Source: Paenibacillus spongiae
Lineage (GTDB): Bacteria; Bacillota; Bacilli; Paenibacillales; Paenibacillaceae
Direction: 5' to 3'
DNA length: 64,000 bases
Assembly (NCBI RefSeq): GCF_024734895.1
Contig: NZ_CP091430.1
Coordinates: 3,614,501-3,678,500 of the forward strand
Made by a program: the position numbers and the translations under genes
In this document: piece by piece, positions 49,229 to 58,798 of the stretch
How the letters are laid out: the number at the start of each line of letters is the position of its first letter
Numbering within the stretch: the stretch's first letter is position 1
The notes under the pieces: model-generated
Database searches by the model: none
Told to the model about the DNA's origin: nothing
The model's input: only the letters and a program-made list of their open reading frames with translations

Positions 49229-51985
49229 ATGTACAAGAATGCGGCTGCAAACGACAAATTAACCATATATCTTTACTCCGGGAGTCACTGGGACCGGGAA
49301 TGGTATGAGACGTTTCAGGGATTCCGCTCGAGACTGGTGGACGTCATGAACGGGCTGATCGATACATTGGAGGCGGACCCGTCGTTTCAGGTATTCCATC
49401 TCGACGGACAGACGATCGTACTGGAGGATTTCCTAGAGATCGAACCGGCGAAGCGCGACCGGCTTGCCGCGCTCATCCGTGATGGCCGGCTCCTCATTGG
49501 CCCGTGGTATGTAATGCCGGATGAGCTGCTTCTTACCGGGGAGAGTCTGATCCGAAATCTGGCGACAGGCTTCCTGATCAGCAGCGAGTGGGGGGTTACG
49601 CCTTGGAAATATGGCTACGTCTGCGATATTTTCGGCCATATCGCTCAGCTGCCGCAGATCTTCAACGGCTTCGGCATCCGTCTCGCGCTTATGGGACGGG
49701 GGACGAACGAGGATACGACGCCGGCCCACTTCCGCTGGCAGAGTCCTGACGGCAGCGAGTGCCTGACGTTCAAGCTGCCGGATTACCACGGATACGGCGC
49801 ATTCTTTAGTGAAGTCATGCGGCCGGCGATCCGTCAAGGTCTATCGGACGAGGAGTTGGTTCCGCTGCTCGACAAGCATATCCAAGGGGAGCTGCAGCGA
49901 AGCAGCGTTCCTGTGCTGATTCTGATGGACGGACTCGATCATGAGCCGGTTCATCCGGAGACGCCGCGCTTCCTTGAGGCCATCCGGCGCCAATATCCGG
50001 ATGCGGAAGTCCGTCATACGGACTTGAGCGAGATGAACAGTCTCTTGGAAACTTATCGAGACCGGATGCCGATTCGGACAGGAGAGCTGTACGAACCAGC
50101 CAAGATGAAAGCGCCCTACCTGCATTTGATCACGCATACCTTATCCAGCCGCTATCCCTTGAAGGAGGCGAACGACCGCTGTCAGTCGCTGCTGGAAAAA
50201 TGGATGATGCCGCTCGTCGCGGCGGCGGAGCTGGAAGGACTCCGTATTCAGCAAACCTATGTGGAGATGGCTTACCGCCATCTGATGCAGAATCATCCGC
50301 ATGACTCCATCTGCGGCTGTTCCATCGATCAGGTACACAAGGATATGGAATACAGGTTCGACCAGACGAAGGCCATCGGAGAGCTCGTCGTGAACAAAGT
50401 GTTGGAGCATTGGCTGCACATGACGATTCCGGCCGCCACGGCCGCACAAACGACCCTCCAAGCGGATCGTCCTGGCGACCGACACGCGATTCTGCTTATG
50501 AACCCGCTTCCATTCGCAAGGAAGGAAGTCGTTACGGTCGAGTTCGACTTTCCGATGGACTATTCAGCTACCTATCAGGAGCCGTTCGGCTACGAGATGA
50601 AGAACAGCTTCAAGATTTACGACCATGAAGGGCGCGAATGTCCATACGGGCTTGTTAACATACAGCGCAATTGGAAAGTACGCAGGTACAACCAGCATGT
50701 GGTAACGGTCAACCGTCACACGGTTACATTCGAGGCGGAGCTGCCGGCGATGGGGACGGTAGCTTATGAGGTGGTGCCATTCCAGGAGGCCTCGCGCTAC
50801 TTGCAAACGATGTCCGCCAATGAGAGAGAAGCTGAGAATGAGTACCTGATTCTGACGATCAAGGACAACGGGACGTTATGCATGCAGGACAAAGCGACCG
50901 GCCGAATCTACGACCGCTTGCTGCAGTACGCCGACGACGGCGAAATCGGCGACGGCTGGTACCATGCGGCGCCGGTCAACGACCGCACCATCACCGACAC
51001 CGGCTGCGAGTGCGCGGTGGAGCGGGTCGAGAACGGACCGGTGCGTACGGTATTCCGCATCGTGAAACGGATGCGGGTTCCTCGTGAGATGGTATCCGAC
51101 CGCAGCGGTATCCGACGTTCGGACGAATCCGTCCCATTGACAATCGAGACAAGGGTGGGCTTGTCCCGAGGAGCCAGGCATGTCGACGTGGAGACGATCA
51201 TACGGAATGAAGCGAAGGATCATCGGTTGAAGCTGATTGTGCCCACCGGAATTGAAGTGCCGTCTTATACGGTGAACCAGCCGTTCGCATTCATCGAGAG
51301 GCAGGCGGGCATCCGCCTGGAGACGGCAGAATGGCGGGAGTGCGACGTCCCCGAGAAGCAGATGGGCGGCATCGTCTACAAGCGCGACCCGATCGGGAAT
51401 GGACTCGCGTTCGTCTCCCCATTCGGTCTCCACGAGTGCGCCGCTGCGGTCGACGCCGAAGGTACGCTGCGTATCACGCTATTTCGCTCATTCCGGCAGA
51501 CGGTTATGACGAATGGGGAGGAAGGCGGGCAGCTGTTGGGGCCGTTAACCTTCCGATATGCGCTGCGTCTGCTGGGGCCGGACTCGCAGCCCGCGGAATT
51601 AATCCGGCTCCAGGACGAGCTGAAGACGGGTGTCCGGCACTTCTTCACACCGCTCCCTACGCAGACCAAACTTCCCGACCCGCGCAGCTGGTTCAGTCTC
51701 GATGCGGAGCGGATTTGCGTCAGCGTCATCAAGCGTCCCGATCGTGATGAGGATGGGATCATCGTTCGCTTCATCAATTATTCGGACGCCGAGGCCGAAG
51801 GCATCTTTACTTGCCTATACCGTATCGAGCAGGCGGAGTCGGTCGACCTGAATGAAGAACGCCTCACGGAAGCGCCCCTACCGGAAACGGACGGCTGCAC
51901 ATTGCGCTTGCGAATGCCGGCGTGGTCAATCGCCACTTATCGGCTCACGCTCGGTCATTCCGGGAAGGCGGCTGCCAACCCATGA
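49229..51985 (+). CDS. GH38 alpha-mannosidase
   Basis: 918 residues from ATG 49229 (AAGAAGGGG 6 bp upstream); the open frame to 49079 extends into the repeat region and is unlikely to be translated. The catalytic domain has the zinc motif SHWDREW (His and Asp ligands) and the nucleophile region YVCDIFGHIAQLPQI, the DxFGH form with nucleophile Asp. The alpha-mannosidase middle domain (HPHDSICGCSIDQVHKDMEY) and the C-terminal beta domains are all present. No signal peptide, so it trims imported mannosides. It overlaps the next gene by 4 bp. Confidence 0.94.
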   Translation: MYKNAAANDKLTIYLYSGSHWDREWYETFQGFRSRLVDVMNGLIDTLEADPSFQVFHLDGQTIVLEDFLEIEPAKRDRLAALIRDGRLLIGPWYVMPDELLLTGESLIRNLATGFLISSEWGVTPWKYGYVCDIFGHIAQLPQIFNGFGIRLALMGRGTNEDTTPAHFRWQSPDGSECLTFKLPDYHGYGAFFSEVMRPAIRQGLSDEELVPLLDKHIQGELQRSSVPVLILMDGLDHEPVHPETPRFLEAIRRQYPDAEVRHTDLSEMNSLLETYRDRMPIRTGELYEPAKMKAPYLHLITHTLSSRYPLKEANDRCQSLLEKWMMPLVAAAELEGLRIQQTYVEMAYRHLMQNHPHDSICGCSIDQVHKDMEYRFDQTKAIGELVVNKVLEHWLHMTIPAATAAQTTLQADRPGDRHAILLMNPLPFARKEVVTVEFDFPMDYSATYQEPFGYEMKNSFKIYDHEGRECPYGLVNIQRNWKVRRYNQHVVTVNRHTVTFEAELPAMGTVAYEVVPFQEASRYLQTMSANEREAENEYLILTIKDNGTLCMQDKATGRIYDRLLQYADDGEIGDGWYHAAPVNDRTITDTGCECAVERVENGPVRTVFRIVKRMRVPREMVSDRSGIRRSDESVPLTIETRVGLSRGARHVDVETIIRNEAKDHRLKLIVPTGIEVPSYTVNQPFAFIERQAGIRLETAEWRECDVPEKQMGGIVYKRDPIGNGLAFVSPFGLHECAAAVDAEGTLRITLFRSFRQTVMTNGEEGGQLLGPLTFRYALRLLGPDSQPAELIRLQDELKTGVRHFFTPLPTQTKLPDPRSWFSLDAERICVSVIKRPDRDEDGIIVRFINYSDAEAEGIFTCLYRIEQAESVDLNEERLTEAPLPETDGCTLRLRMPAWSIATYRLTLGHSGKAAANP

Positions 51986-53148
51986 TCAAGTGCTCCAACC
52001 AAACCGAAACGTATGCGATCGCCATGTGGGATTTTTCATGGCTGACCTGCCGTTACCGCGGGGGCGGCTTCGAGCATTGGGAGCGGGCGCTGGACGAACT
52101 GGCCGCGCGAGGCTATAACGCCGTGCGCATCGATGCCTTCCCGCATCTTATTGCGAGCGATCATGACGGGAACCGCTGCGACACGTTCCGAATGTACCCT
52201 AGAAATTTCGGCTTCTCGTTCTGGGGCAACGCCTTCACCGTGGACATTCGTCCTGGTGAAGCGCTCGTGCGGTTTCTAAAGGCTTGCGAGTCGAGGAACA
52301 TAAGCGTCGGACTCTCGACCTGGCTCGTGGAGTCCGATCCGGTCCGGAGCGGGAAGCTGGGGGGCATCGACGATTTCATCCGCATCTGGGACGAAACGAT
52401 GCTCTATCTGGAGGAGCACGATGCGCTCGGACCGGTCATGTACGTGGATGTCCTGAACGAGTATCCATATTTCCATGGTTTTCATTGGCTGAAGCTCAAG
52501 ATGGAAGAGCTGAAGGAGCCGAAGACAGCAGGCCGTACTGCAAACGGGGCTCAGCAATCGTTCTACCGGGAGGCGATCGGGGAAGCCTTAATGAGCTTGC
52601 GCACGCGATGGCAGGATACCGATTGGTTCGCGAGCCAGACGCAGAACGTCTGGACCGAGGATATCGACATGGATTATAGCACGTTCGATTTGCTCGACAT
52701 CCATCTCTGGTTTGTGCACAACCGGGAGCTGGCGAAGGGCGATCCGTTCCTGGCCGCCCAGTACGAAGACCGGGAATGGGGACCGATCTACAGCCGGACG
52801 ATGGAACTATGGCGGGAAGGCAAAGACAAGTACGTCTCGTGGCTGGAAGGAAAAGTGGCGGAGATGTGCGGGGTCGCCGACAGGTGGTCGCTGCCGATCG
52901 GGAATACGGAAGGCTGGGGCGCGATTTTCTGGGACGAGCATCCTTCGCTCGATTGGAATTGGATCCGGGAAACCGCCGAGATCGGTGCCCGCACCGGCCG
53001 GCGTTTCGGCTATTCGTTCAATTGCACCTCAAACTTCTGCCATCCCTATTTTACCGGCTATTGGGAGGATGCGGACTGGCACAGGGAGATGACCGGGATC
53101 ATACGGAGCGGTTCCAGACGAGGAAGCGGATTGTCGACGGGAAACTAA
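51982..53148 (+). CDS. Cellulase-like (sugar-binding TIM-barrel) protein
   Basis: 388 residues from ATG 51982, which overlaps the alpha-mannosidase stop (ATGA). The fold is a clan GH-A-type barrel: YRGGGFEHWERALDELAARG YNAVRIDAFP at the start, the probable acid/base Glu160 in VLNEYP and probable nucleophile Glu310 in IGNTEGWG. It matches the cellulase-like family PF12876 by pattern, for which a sugar-binding role is assumed. No signal peptide. It probably acts with the alpha-mannosidase on the same oligosaccharide. Confidence 0.8.
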   Translation: MIKCSNQTETYAIAMWDFSWLTCRYRGGGFEHWERALDELAARGYNAVRIDAFPHLIASDHDGNRCDTFRMYPRNFGFSFWGNAFTVDIRPGEALVRFLKACESRNISVGLSTWLVESDPVRSGKLGGIDDFIRIWDETMLYLEEHDALGPVMYVDVLNEYPYFHGFHWLKLKMEELKEPKTAGRTANGAQQSFYREAIGEALMSLRTRWQDTDWFASQTQNVWTEDIDMDYSTFDLLDIHLWFVHNRELAKGDPFLAAQYEDREWGPIYSRTMELWREGKDKYVSWLEGKVAEMCGVADRWSLPIGNTEGWGAIFWDEHPSLDWNWIRETAEIGARTGRRFGYSFNCTSNFCHPYFTGYWEDADWHREMTGIIRSGSRRGSGLSTGN

Positions 53149-53215
53149 ATCTGGTAATCTGAAACTAGCAACCGAGCTTGCACCGACTGGCATGATAACA
53201 GGAGACTTCGACCTC

Positions 53216-55000
53216 ATGAGAATTCACCGCAAACTAATGATCGTCTATTTCTTGATGAATTTGCTGTTAACGGCGATTTTATCGACACTGTTTTTGAAAG
53301 AAAACGAGAGCATATCGGCGAAGAGCCTGAGTCAATTTTACGATGGCGTGCTCTCCCAGCAAATTAATAATATCCGGTACAAACAACAAATTTATGAGAA
53401 TTTGGCTGTGCAATTCGTCTTGTCGCCGGCGATCGAGGAGCTGTTGGAAAGCGATCCGGACGTGCTGCAGAAGAAAAATTTCATCACCCTTCATAACGAA
53501 ATCGACCGTCTGGTCGGATACCTGTACTCGTTTCACGACACGGGTATCCGCAGTATCCAGCTGTTCCACCGGTCGGAGCGGGTACCGTCGGACGGGAAGT
53601 TTCTGTTCCCGCTGAGCCGTTTGCAAGCTGTCTATACCGATGAGGAGTTAAAGTCGGCTTCCTCGCGCTGGAAGCTGATGGCGGATCCGGTATCCGACAA
53701 GTATTATTGGTCGTTCGTACAGCCCATCAACAGCATGAAGATGTTCAACAATATCGGGTATGTGCAGATTGTTGCGGAGATATCCTCGTTCATAAATACG
53801 GAAAGCTCGCCTGCTTCGCTTAAGTTCTCGGAGGAATCGACAGAGTCGTTCATTATGGATAGCAGCGGTACGGTGGTGCTTCATCCGGAGGAAGAGCGGA
53901 TAGGACGTCCGGTTGATGCGACGCTGACCACGCTTCTGCGTGAGAAACCGGCGATGGAGGCGTTGGAGGATACGGTGTATACGATCGACGAAGAGGAATA
54001 TGTAGTACTGTGGAAGCCTATTTCTTCTTTGAACTGGACCAGCATCGCGCTGGTGCCGAAGCGGGCTACCGTCGAGGCATTCCATCATTTTCGCAACGTT
54101 CTGATCCTTACGCTGTTTCTCTCGACGGCCGTCTTCTTCCTCGTCTCCTATTTAATCACGAAACGGATGATGAACGGATTGAAAACGCTTCACAAGAAGG
54201 TGCTGGCACTCGGCCGCAGCAAGGAGATGTATGCGATCGATGTCACAGCGAACAAGGGCCGGGATGAAATCAGCTTGTTAGAACGCAGCTTTGATTCGAT
54301 GACGCATAATTTGAGGCAGCTCATTCACGAGAATTACATTGTAAAGCTGAACAAGCGCGAGATGGAGCTTAAGTTTCTGCAAACCCAGATCAACTCGCAC
54401 TTTTTGTACAATACGCTGGATTCGATCAAGAATGAAATCGACTTGGACGAACGGGAAACCGCCGTGAAAATGATTACTGCCCTAGCCGATCTATTCCGGG
54501 TCTCGGTATCGCACGGAAAAGAGATGATCCGCTTCGAGGAGGAGATTTATCACGCGCGTTGTTATTTGGAAATCATCGAACACCGCTTCGGCTATTCCTA
54601 TGAATTCGACTGGCGGATTGACCCGGACATTCTTCCTTTGTACACATTGAAAGTCGTTCTGCAGCCTATTCTGGAGAATGCGATCTTCCACGGGCTCGTA
54701 CCGAAGAAGACTCGAGGCGTCATTACCATAGAAGGTCAGCTGATGGACGATGCGGTCGAAATCCGCATCAGCGATAATGGGATCGGCATGCCGCCCGAGG
54801 TCAGCCGCCGCTTGGAGGAGGGGACGTTGGAAGGTCAAGGCGTCGGATTGTCCAATGTGTTAAACCGTATTCGCGTCTATTTCGGTGATACGTACGGATT
54901 GCATATCGAATCGGTTCAGAAAGTCGGTACGAAAGTGACGCTAAGGCTGCCGATTCGGCACAGGGAGGAGGATGCGCATGTACCGCTTGCTCGTAGCTGA
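53216..55000 (+). CDS. YesM-type sensor histidine kinase (module 2)
   Basis: 594 residues from ATG 53216 (AGGAG 11 bp upstream); ATG 53192 has no site. Transmembrane helix at about 8-28, extracellular sensor, second helix near 298-320, HAMP, then phospho-His395 in INSHFLYNTL and the ATPase domain (ILENAIFHGL, SDNGIGM). The Ser before His-Phe-Leu replaces the usual Pro of the YesM motif. It overlaps the partner regulator gene by 23 bp and lies 67 bp after the cellulase-like gene. It probably senses a glycan part for importer 2. Confidence 0.93.
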   Translation: MRIHRKLMIVYFLMNLLLTAILSTLFLKENESISAKSLSQFYDGVLSQQINNIRYKQQIYENLAVQFVLSPAIEELLESDPDVLQKKNFITLHNEIDRLVGYLYSFHDTGIRSIQLFHRSERVPSDGKFLFPLSRLQAVYTDEELKSASSRWKLMADPVSDKYYWSFVQPINSMKMFNNIGYVQIVAEISSFINTESSPASLKFSEESTESFIMDSSGTVVLHPEEERIGRPVDATLTTLLREKPAMEALEDTVYTIDEEEYVVLWKPISSLNWTSIALVPKRATVEAFHHFRNVLILTLFLSTAVFFLVSYLITKRMMNGLKTLHKKVLALGRSKEMYAIDVTANKGRDEISLLERSFDSMTHNLRQLIHENYIVKLNKREMELKFLQTQINSHFLYNTLDSIKNEIDLDERETAVKMITALADLFRVSVSHGKEMIRFEEEIYHARCYLEIIEHRFGYSYEFDWRIDPDILPLYTLKVVLQPILENAIFHGLVPKKTRGVITIEGQLMDDAVEIRISDNGIGMPPEVSRRLEEGTLEGQGVGLSNVLNRIRVYFGDTYGLHIESVQKVGTKVTLRLPIRHREEDAHVPLARS

Positions 55001-56591
55001 AGACGAATTTTCCACCCGAAAATGGCTTTCCCGCAAAATTCCTTGGGAAGAGCTCGGCTTCGAATTGGTCGCCGTCGTCGAGAACGGGGAAGAGGCGTGG
55101 AAGAGACTGGTCGAAGATCGGTCGATTCACGTCATCATGACCGATATCCGCATGCCTTTCTTGGACGGGCTGGAGCTGCTGCATCGAATTCGGGACAATG
55201 GACTTCGAGCGGAAGTCATCATTCTTAGCGGCTTCGGAGAGTTCGAGTACGCTCAGCGGGCGGTTCAGCACGGAGCCAGAGACTACCTGCTGAAGCCGAT
55301 CACCCAAGAGCAGATCTGCGATGTATTCCGGAGACTGGTATCCCGATTGGACGAGAAGCAGCTCAGCACCAATCAGTCGCTGCTCGTCAACCAGTTGAAG
55401 AAGGAGCAGCTGCGCCGGGCGAAGACAGAGCTGCTTCAAGGATGGCTCGTAAAACGAAATAAATACGCGTCGATTGAGCGTCATCTGGGCATGCTCGGCA
55501 TCGTTCCGCATCAGGCGCCTTATGTAGCGGTTGTTGCGGAGATGGACGATTATTTACTGTTCAACGAGGCGTACTCGGAAGAGGACAAGAAGCTGTGCCT
55601 GAACATGGCTCTGAACATAATGGAAGAGATTGCGCGTGAGCATGGCTGTATGGAGTCTTTCTTCCTGGAGCCTAAGCGTTTCGTGTTCTGGATGAAGTAT
55701 GATCCGGCCGCCGGAGACGTGCAAGCGTTCGTCAATCGGCTCGGAGCGGAGTTCCAGGAGATGATTCGCAAGTATATCCGAGTCTTCAGCATTCGCATTA
55801 CCGTCGGCGCTGGGAGCGTCGCGGAACGGCTCGAGCAGCTGCCCGTTTCGTTTAACCATGCGGTGAAGGCGGTGGAATCCAAATTCTACTTCGGCAAGGG
55901 CGGCCTGTATGCGTATCAAGAGTCGCAGCCGGCCGACCGGGATGTTACATTCCCCGCGGAATGGGAGAAGCATCTGATTGCCAGCCTGAAAAAGAACGAC
56001 ATGGAAGCAGCGTTGAATGGATTAGAAGGCTGGTTCAATCATTTGGCGAATCATATCGAGAAGGAATCGATTCTTCTGTTGGTTAGCGAACTGCTATTCC
56101 AGTTGCTCAAGCAGCTCGGAGAGCTGCGCTGCCTTCCCGTCCCGAGCGACAGGATGAGCTGTTATGCCAACCTGCTGGCGCCAACCGAAACGTTGGAAGA
56201 GATGAAGAATATGGTCAAGGAGCTCATCGGCGATGTTGCGAAGACGATGCGGGAAGAGACATCCGTCCGCAATCCGGTTGCGCAAGCCATCATATATTTG
56301 AAGCTCAACTTGAACCGGGATGTTTCTTTGCAAAGCGTGGCCGGGCATGTGGGAATGTCGCCTTCCTATTTCAGCACCATCTTCAAGCAGACGCAAGGGG
56401 AGGGCTTCCTCGACTATTCGGTCCGGCTGCGCCTGGAGAAATCGCTGGGGCTGCTCGAAAAAACACGCATGTCCGTCGCCCAGATTGGGGAGGAAATCGG
56501 ATATCAAAGCTATCGGTACTTCATAAAAGTGTTTAAGGACGAGTATGGCATCACCCCAACCCAGTACAGGGAGCGGCTGAAATTGAAATAA
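54978..56591 (+). CDS. YesN-type response regulator with AraC domain (module 2)
   Basis: 537 residues from ATG 54978, 6 bp after GGGAGGAGG; ATG 54972 abuts that site. The receiver has phospho-acceptor Asp56 in IMTDIRMP. A long middle region (about 130-430) resembles the YesN GGDEF-like/linker part. The AraC helix-turn-helix lies at about 440-537 (VSLQSVAGHVGMSPSYFSTI, IGYQSYRYFIKVFKDEYGITP). Partner of the kinase encoded upstream; likely activates the importer 2 promoter at 44871. Confidence 0.93.
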   Translation: MYRLLVAEDEFSTRKWLSRKIPWEELGFELVAVVENGEEAWKRLVEDRSIHVIMTDIRMPFLDGLELLHRIRDNGLRAEVIILSGFGEFEYAQRAVQHGARDYLLKPITQEQICDVFRRLVSRLDEKQLSTNQSLLVNQLKKEQLRRAKTELLQGWLVKRNKYASIERHLGMLGIVPHQAPYVAVVAEMDDYLLFNEAYSEEDKKLCLNMALNIMEEIAREHGCMESFFLEPKRFVFWMKYDPAAGDVQAFVNRLGAEFQEMIRKYIRVFSIRITVGAGSVAERLEQLPVSFNHAVKAVESKFYFGKGGLYAYQESQPADRDVTFPAEWEKHLIASLKKNDMEAALNGLEGWFNHLANHIEKESILLLVSELLFQLLKQLGELRCLPVPSDRMSCYANLLAPTETLEEMKNMVKELIGDVAKTMREETSVRNPVAQAIIYLKLNLNRDVSLQSVAGHVGMSPSYFSTIFKQTQGEGFLDYSVRLRLEKSLGLLEKTRMSVAQIGEEIGYQSYRYFIKVFKDEYGITPTQYRERLKLK

Positions 56592-56836
56592 CGTTATACG
56601 GGGTTTGATGTGGTAGAGCATTCCTGCTTCAACAAGCAGATACACAGTTCGAAGAAGTCCGCGGGAGCACCTGCGGGATTATCGTTTATATGCTTAGAGC
56701 AATCCGCCCGAGTGGTGGATTGCGGTGACGGTCCTTTGTTTAAAATCAAAAAGTCTTTCCCCAGCGGCTTTACAACGGATCGGCATTTCTCTTGATAGAA
56801 ACGATGACGACGCAGGAGATTCACAAGCACTAGTTG
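56592..56836 (+). other. Spacer with a hairpin, no gene
   Basis: GCAATCC (56699-56705) can pair with GGATTGC (56716-56722); no T run follows. A short frame (VVDCGDGPLFKIKKSFPSG) ends at about 56797 and may be part of the decayed gene further on. Confidence 0.4.
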
Positions 56837-57017
56837 TTTTTGTACGGGGAGCATTTTGACATCCCTGCGCCGGATTCACGAAACATACCCTACGTACTAT
56901 AACGAAGAAGTGCTGAAAGTAATCACCAACGCGGTGAATTGGGCAGCACAGCCTCGCGGTGCGAGCCCGGCATATGGCCATGCGAAGCCGCTTGAAGAAA
57001 TCAAGGCGAAATCATGA
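56837..57017 (+). pseudogene. Decayed ThuA-domain (trehalose utilisation-like) protein, C-terminal part
   Basis: One frame gives FLYGEHFDIPAPD and another gives RIHETYPTYYNEEVLKVITN and AVNWAAQPRGASPAYGHA to TGA 57015-57017. Both are hallmark pieces of ThuA-domain proteins (YGEHFDIP and GHETYPTY), but the roughly 35 residues usually between them are gone. A deletion of about 100 bp plus a frame change is the simplest explanation. Confidence 0.7.
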
Positions 57018-57086
57018 TGAATAACAACTGATTCCTAACGAGAGTTTTCGTTAAGCGATTCCCTTGAAGCTAAATTGAAATAACCA

Positions 57087-57134
57087 AAGGCAGAAGAGAA
57101 TGTCCGTTAATCCGGCCATTTTCTTATTTGCCTT
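57087..57134 (+). other. Hairpin before the VOC gene
   Basis: AAGGCAGAAGAGAATG (57087-57102) pairs imperfectly with CATTTTCTTATTTGCCTT (57117-57134). No clear T run; its role is unknown. Confidence 0.4.
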
Positions 57135-57222
57135 CGATTTTCAACGTTCAACGACAGGTTTGTTGAGGAGCGGGTTACTATAAGGTACAGTAATAGGATG
57201 AACACACGAAGGAGGATTACAT

Positions 57223-57588
57223 ATGGGAAGATTATTGCGATTTGAACTGCAAGTTCCGGATCCGGAACAAGCGATCCGGTTTTATTCGACATGCTTTAAT
57301 TGGAAATTCGATCAGATACCGGGACATGATTATTGGTTGATTACAACCGGTGAGAGCGATCGACCAGGGATAGACGGCGGATTAATAAAGTCTCCTGATG
57401 GAGCTGTACGAACCATCAATTCCATTGAGGTCGATTCCGTCGATGACTATCTTGTTAAAATCGAGAAGAACGGCGGGAAAGTAGTGGTACCTAAGACCTC
57501 TGTTCCCGGAATGGGATATTTCGCGTATTGCATCGATTCCCAAGGGCTGTTATTTGGAGTGTCCGAGGTAGATCCTGGAGTAAGATAA
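57223..57588 (+). CDS. VOC-superfamily protein
   Basis: 121 residues from ATG 57223 with AAGGAGG 8 bp upstream. Start LLRFELQVPDPEQAIRFYST and end YCIDSQGLLFGVSEVDPG form the two beta-alpha-beta-beta-beta halves of the glyoxalase/bleomycin-resistance fold. Possible metal ligands are Glu8 and the His or Glu residues in the halves; the set is incomplete, so a binding rather than catalytic role is possible. A terminator follows directly, so it is a single-gene unit. Confidence 0.88.
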   Translation: MGRLLRFELQVPDPEQAIRFYSTCFNWKFDQIPGHDYWLITTGESDRPGIDGGLIKSPDGAVRTINSIEVDSVDDYLVKIEKNGGKVVVPKTSVPGMGYFAYCIDSQGLLFGVSEVDPGVR

Positions 57589-57613
57589 TTTTCAGCATAT
57601 GACCGAAATGACG

Positions 57614-57639
57614 AGGCTGCCGTGAACGGCAGCCTTTCT
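57614..57639 (+). terminator. Rho-independent terminator
   Basis: The 9-bp stem AGGCTGCCG/CGGCAGCCT (57614-57622 with 57627-57635) has a TGAA loop and TTCTT after it. Confidence 0.88.
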
Positions 57640-57724
57640 TACCCAATGGGAAGACTTAGTGATGCGGTACGCATGACAAGTATTGCAGTTCGTCACTTTA
57701 TTAAACGAACGAGGATGATGATTA

Positions 57725-57814
57725 TTGATTCGCTTCAATGCAATCGAATTCACAGAAATTCCGATGTACTACCCTGTACCGATTAAATTCATCAATCCAC
57801 CGTTAACCCCGTAA
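57725..57814 (+). other. Protein-like 29-codon frame, probable gene remnant
   Basis: The frame reads IRFNAIEFTEIPMYYPVPIK and FINPPLTP before TAA 57812-57814. It has no ribosome binding site. The composition looks like a genuine C-terminus, but the family is not recognisable. Nothing else is seen between 57640 and 57907. Confidence 0.25.
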
Positions 57815-57907
57815 CAAGTGCCTACCATAAGCCAAGAACAAGGATGTCCGCCGTCACGTTCGCATGAAAAGCAACGACTGCAGAATATCTCGAAAGAGAG
57901 CTTGCGG

Positions 57908-58798
57908 TTATATCTCGTCGGTGAATTTCACGAACTCAATAAATTTGCTTGCCGCATTGGACAGCGGCATGTTGCGCATAATCATGAATCCCACTTGGGA
58001 AGGGGGCATCTGGATGTCTAACTTAACTTCGAAGAGGGAGCCTTCCTCCAGTTCTTTGGCGATGAATTCTTTCGTTATATAAGAAATTCCGAGGCCTTTC
58101 CGTGCAAACTCGATAAGAAGATCGACGCTTCCGACTTCGATTTCAGGCTTGATCTGATGACCGTAGCTTTGAAATAGTTCCGTGATGGCCATCCGTACCC
58201 GGCTATTACGCGAGAATAGGATGATGGGGTACTGAAGCAGCATCTCCAGGGAGAGCACCTTGTCTTTTAGTTCGGCAAATTGAGCTCCCGCTACAAAGCA
58301 ATCTTGAAGCTCAATACCCTTCATCACTTCCAGCTGGGAATCGACGATTGGCATACGTACGACGCCCAGATCGATCTTGCCTTCTTTCAAGAATGCGATG
58401 GTTTCGGGCGTCGTCCCATGATTCAAGTGCAATTTGATGCCGGGATGCTTCTGACGATAGCTCTCCAGGTAAGGAAGCAGATAGTGCTTGAATAACGAAT
58501 CGCTGCCGCCGATCCGCAGCTCGCCGCTGTCCAAATTTTTAAGCGACGCCATCTTTTCTTCCGCCAACGTGATTAGGATCTGAGACTTCTCGATATAGGA
58601 ATAAAGGGTGGCGCCTTCCTGCGTTAAGGCAACGCCTTTGGAATTCCGGTAGAACAAGGTGATGCCGAAGCTTTCTTCCAGCTGCTTGATGGCATGGCTG
58701 ACGCTTGGCTGGGTGATGTATAACGATTGTGCGGCCTTAGACAAGCTTCCCGTCTTCGCGGCCCAGTAGAAAACCTTGTATAGTTCGTAATTGATCAT
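57908..58798 (-). CDS. LysR-family transcriptional regulator
   Basis: 296 residues, ATG ending at 58798. The N-terminal helix-turn-helix is clear: FYWAAKTGSLSKAAQSLYIT and QPSVSHAIKQLEESFGITLF. The effector domain spans about 90-290. It is divergent from the zwf-tkt-tal-pgi genes with 123 bp between the starts. LysR regulators usually control the divergent operon and themselves from such a region. The effector cannot be read from sequence; a redox signal or a sugar phosphate would fit the target genes. Confidence 0.93.
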   Translation of the reverse strand: MINYELYKVFYWAAKTGSLSKAAQSLYITQPSVSHAIKQLEESFGITLFYRNSKGVALTQEGATLYSYIEKSQILITLAEEKMASLKNLDSGELRIGGSDSLFKHYLLPYLESYRQKHPGIKLHLNHGTTPETIAFLKEGKIDLGVVRMPIVDSQLEVMKGIELQDCFVAGAQFAELKDKVLSLEMLLQYPIILFSRNSRVRMAITELFQSYGHQIKPEIEVGSVDLLIEFARKGLGISYITKEFIAKELEEGSLFEVKLDIQMPPSQVGFMIMRNMPLSNAASKFIEFVKFTDEI

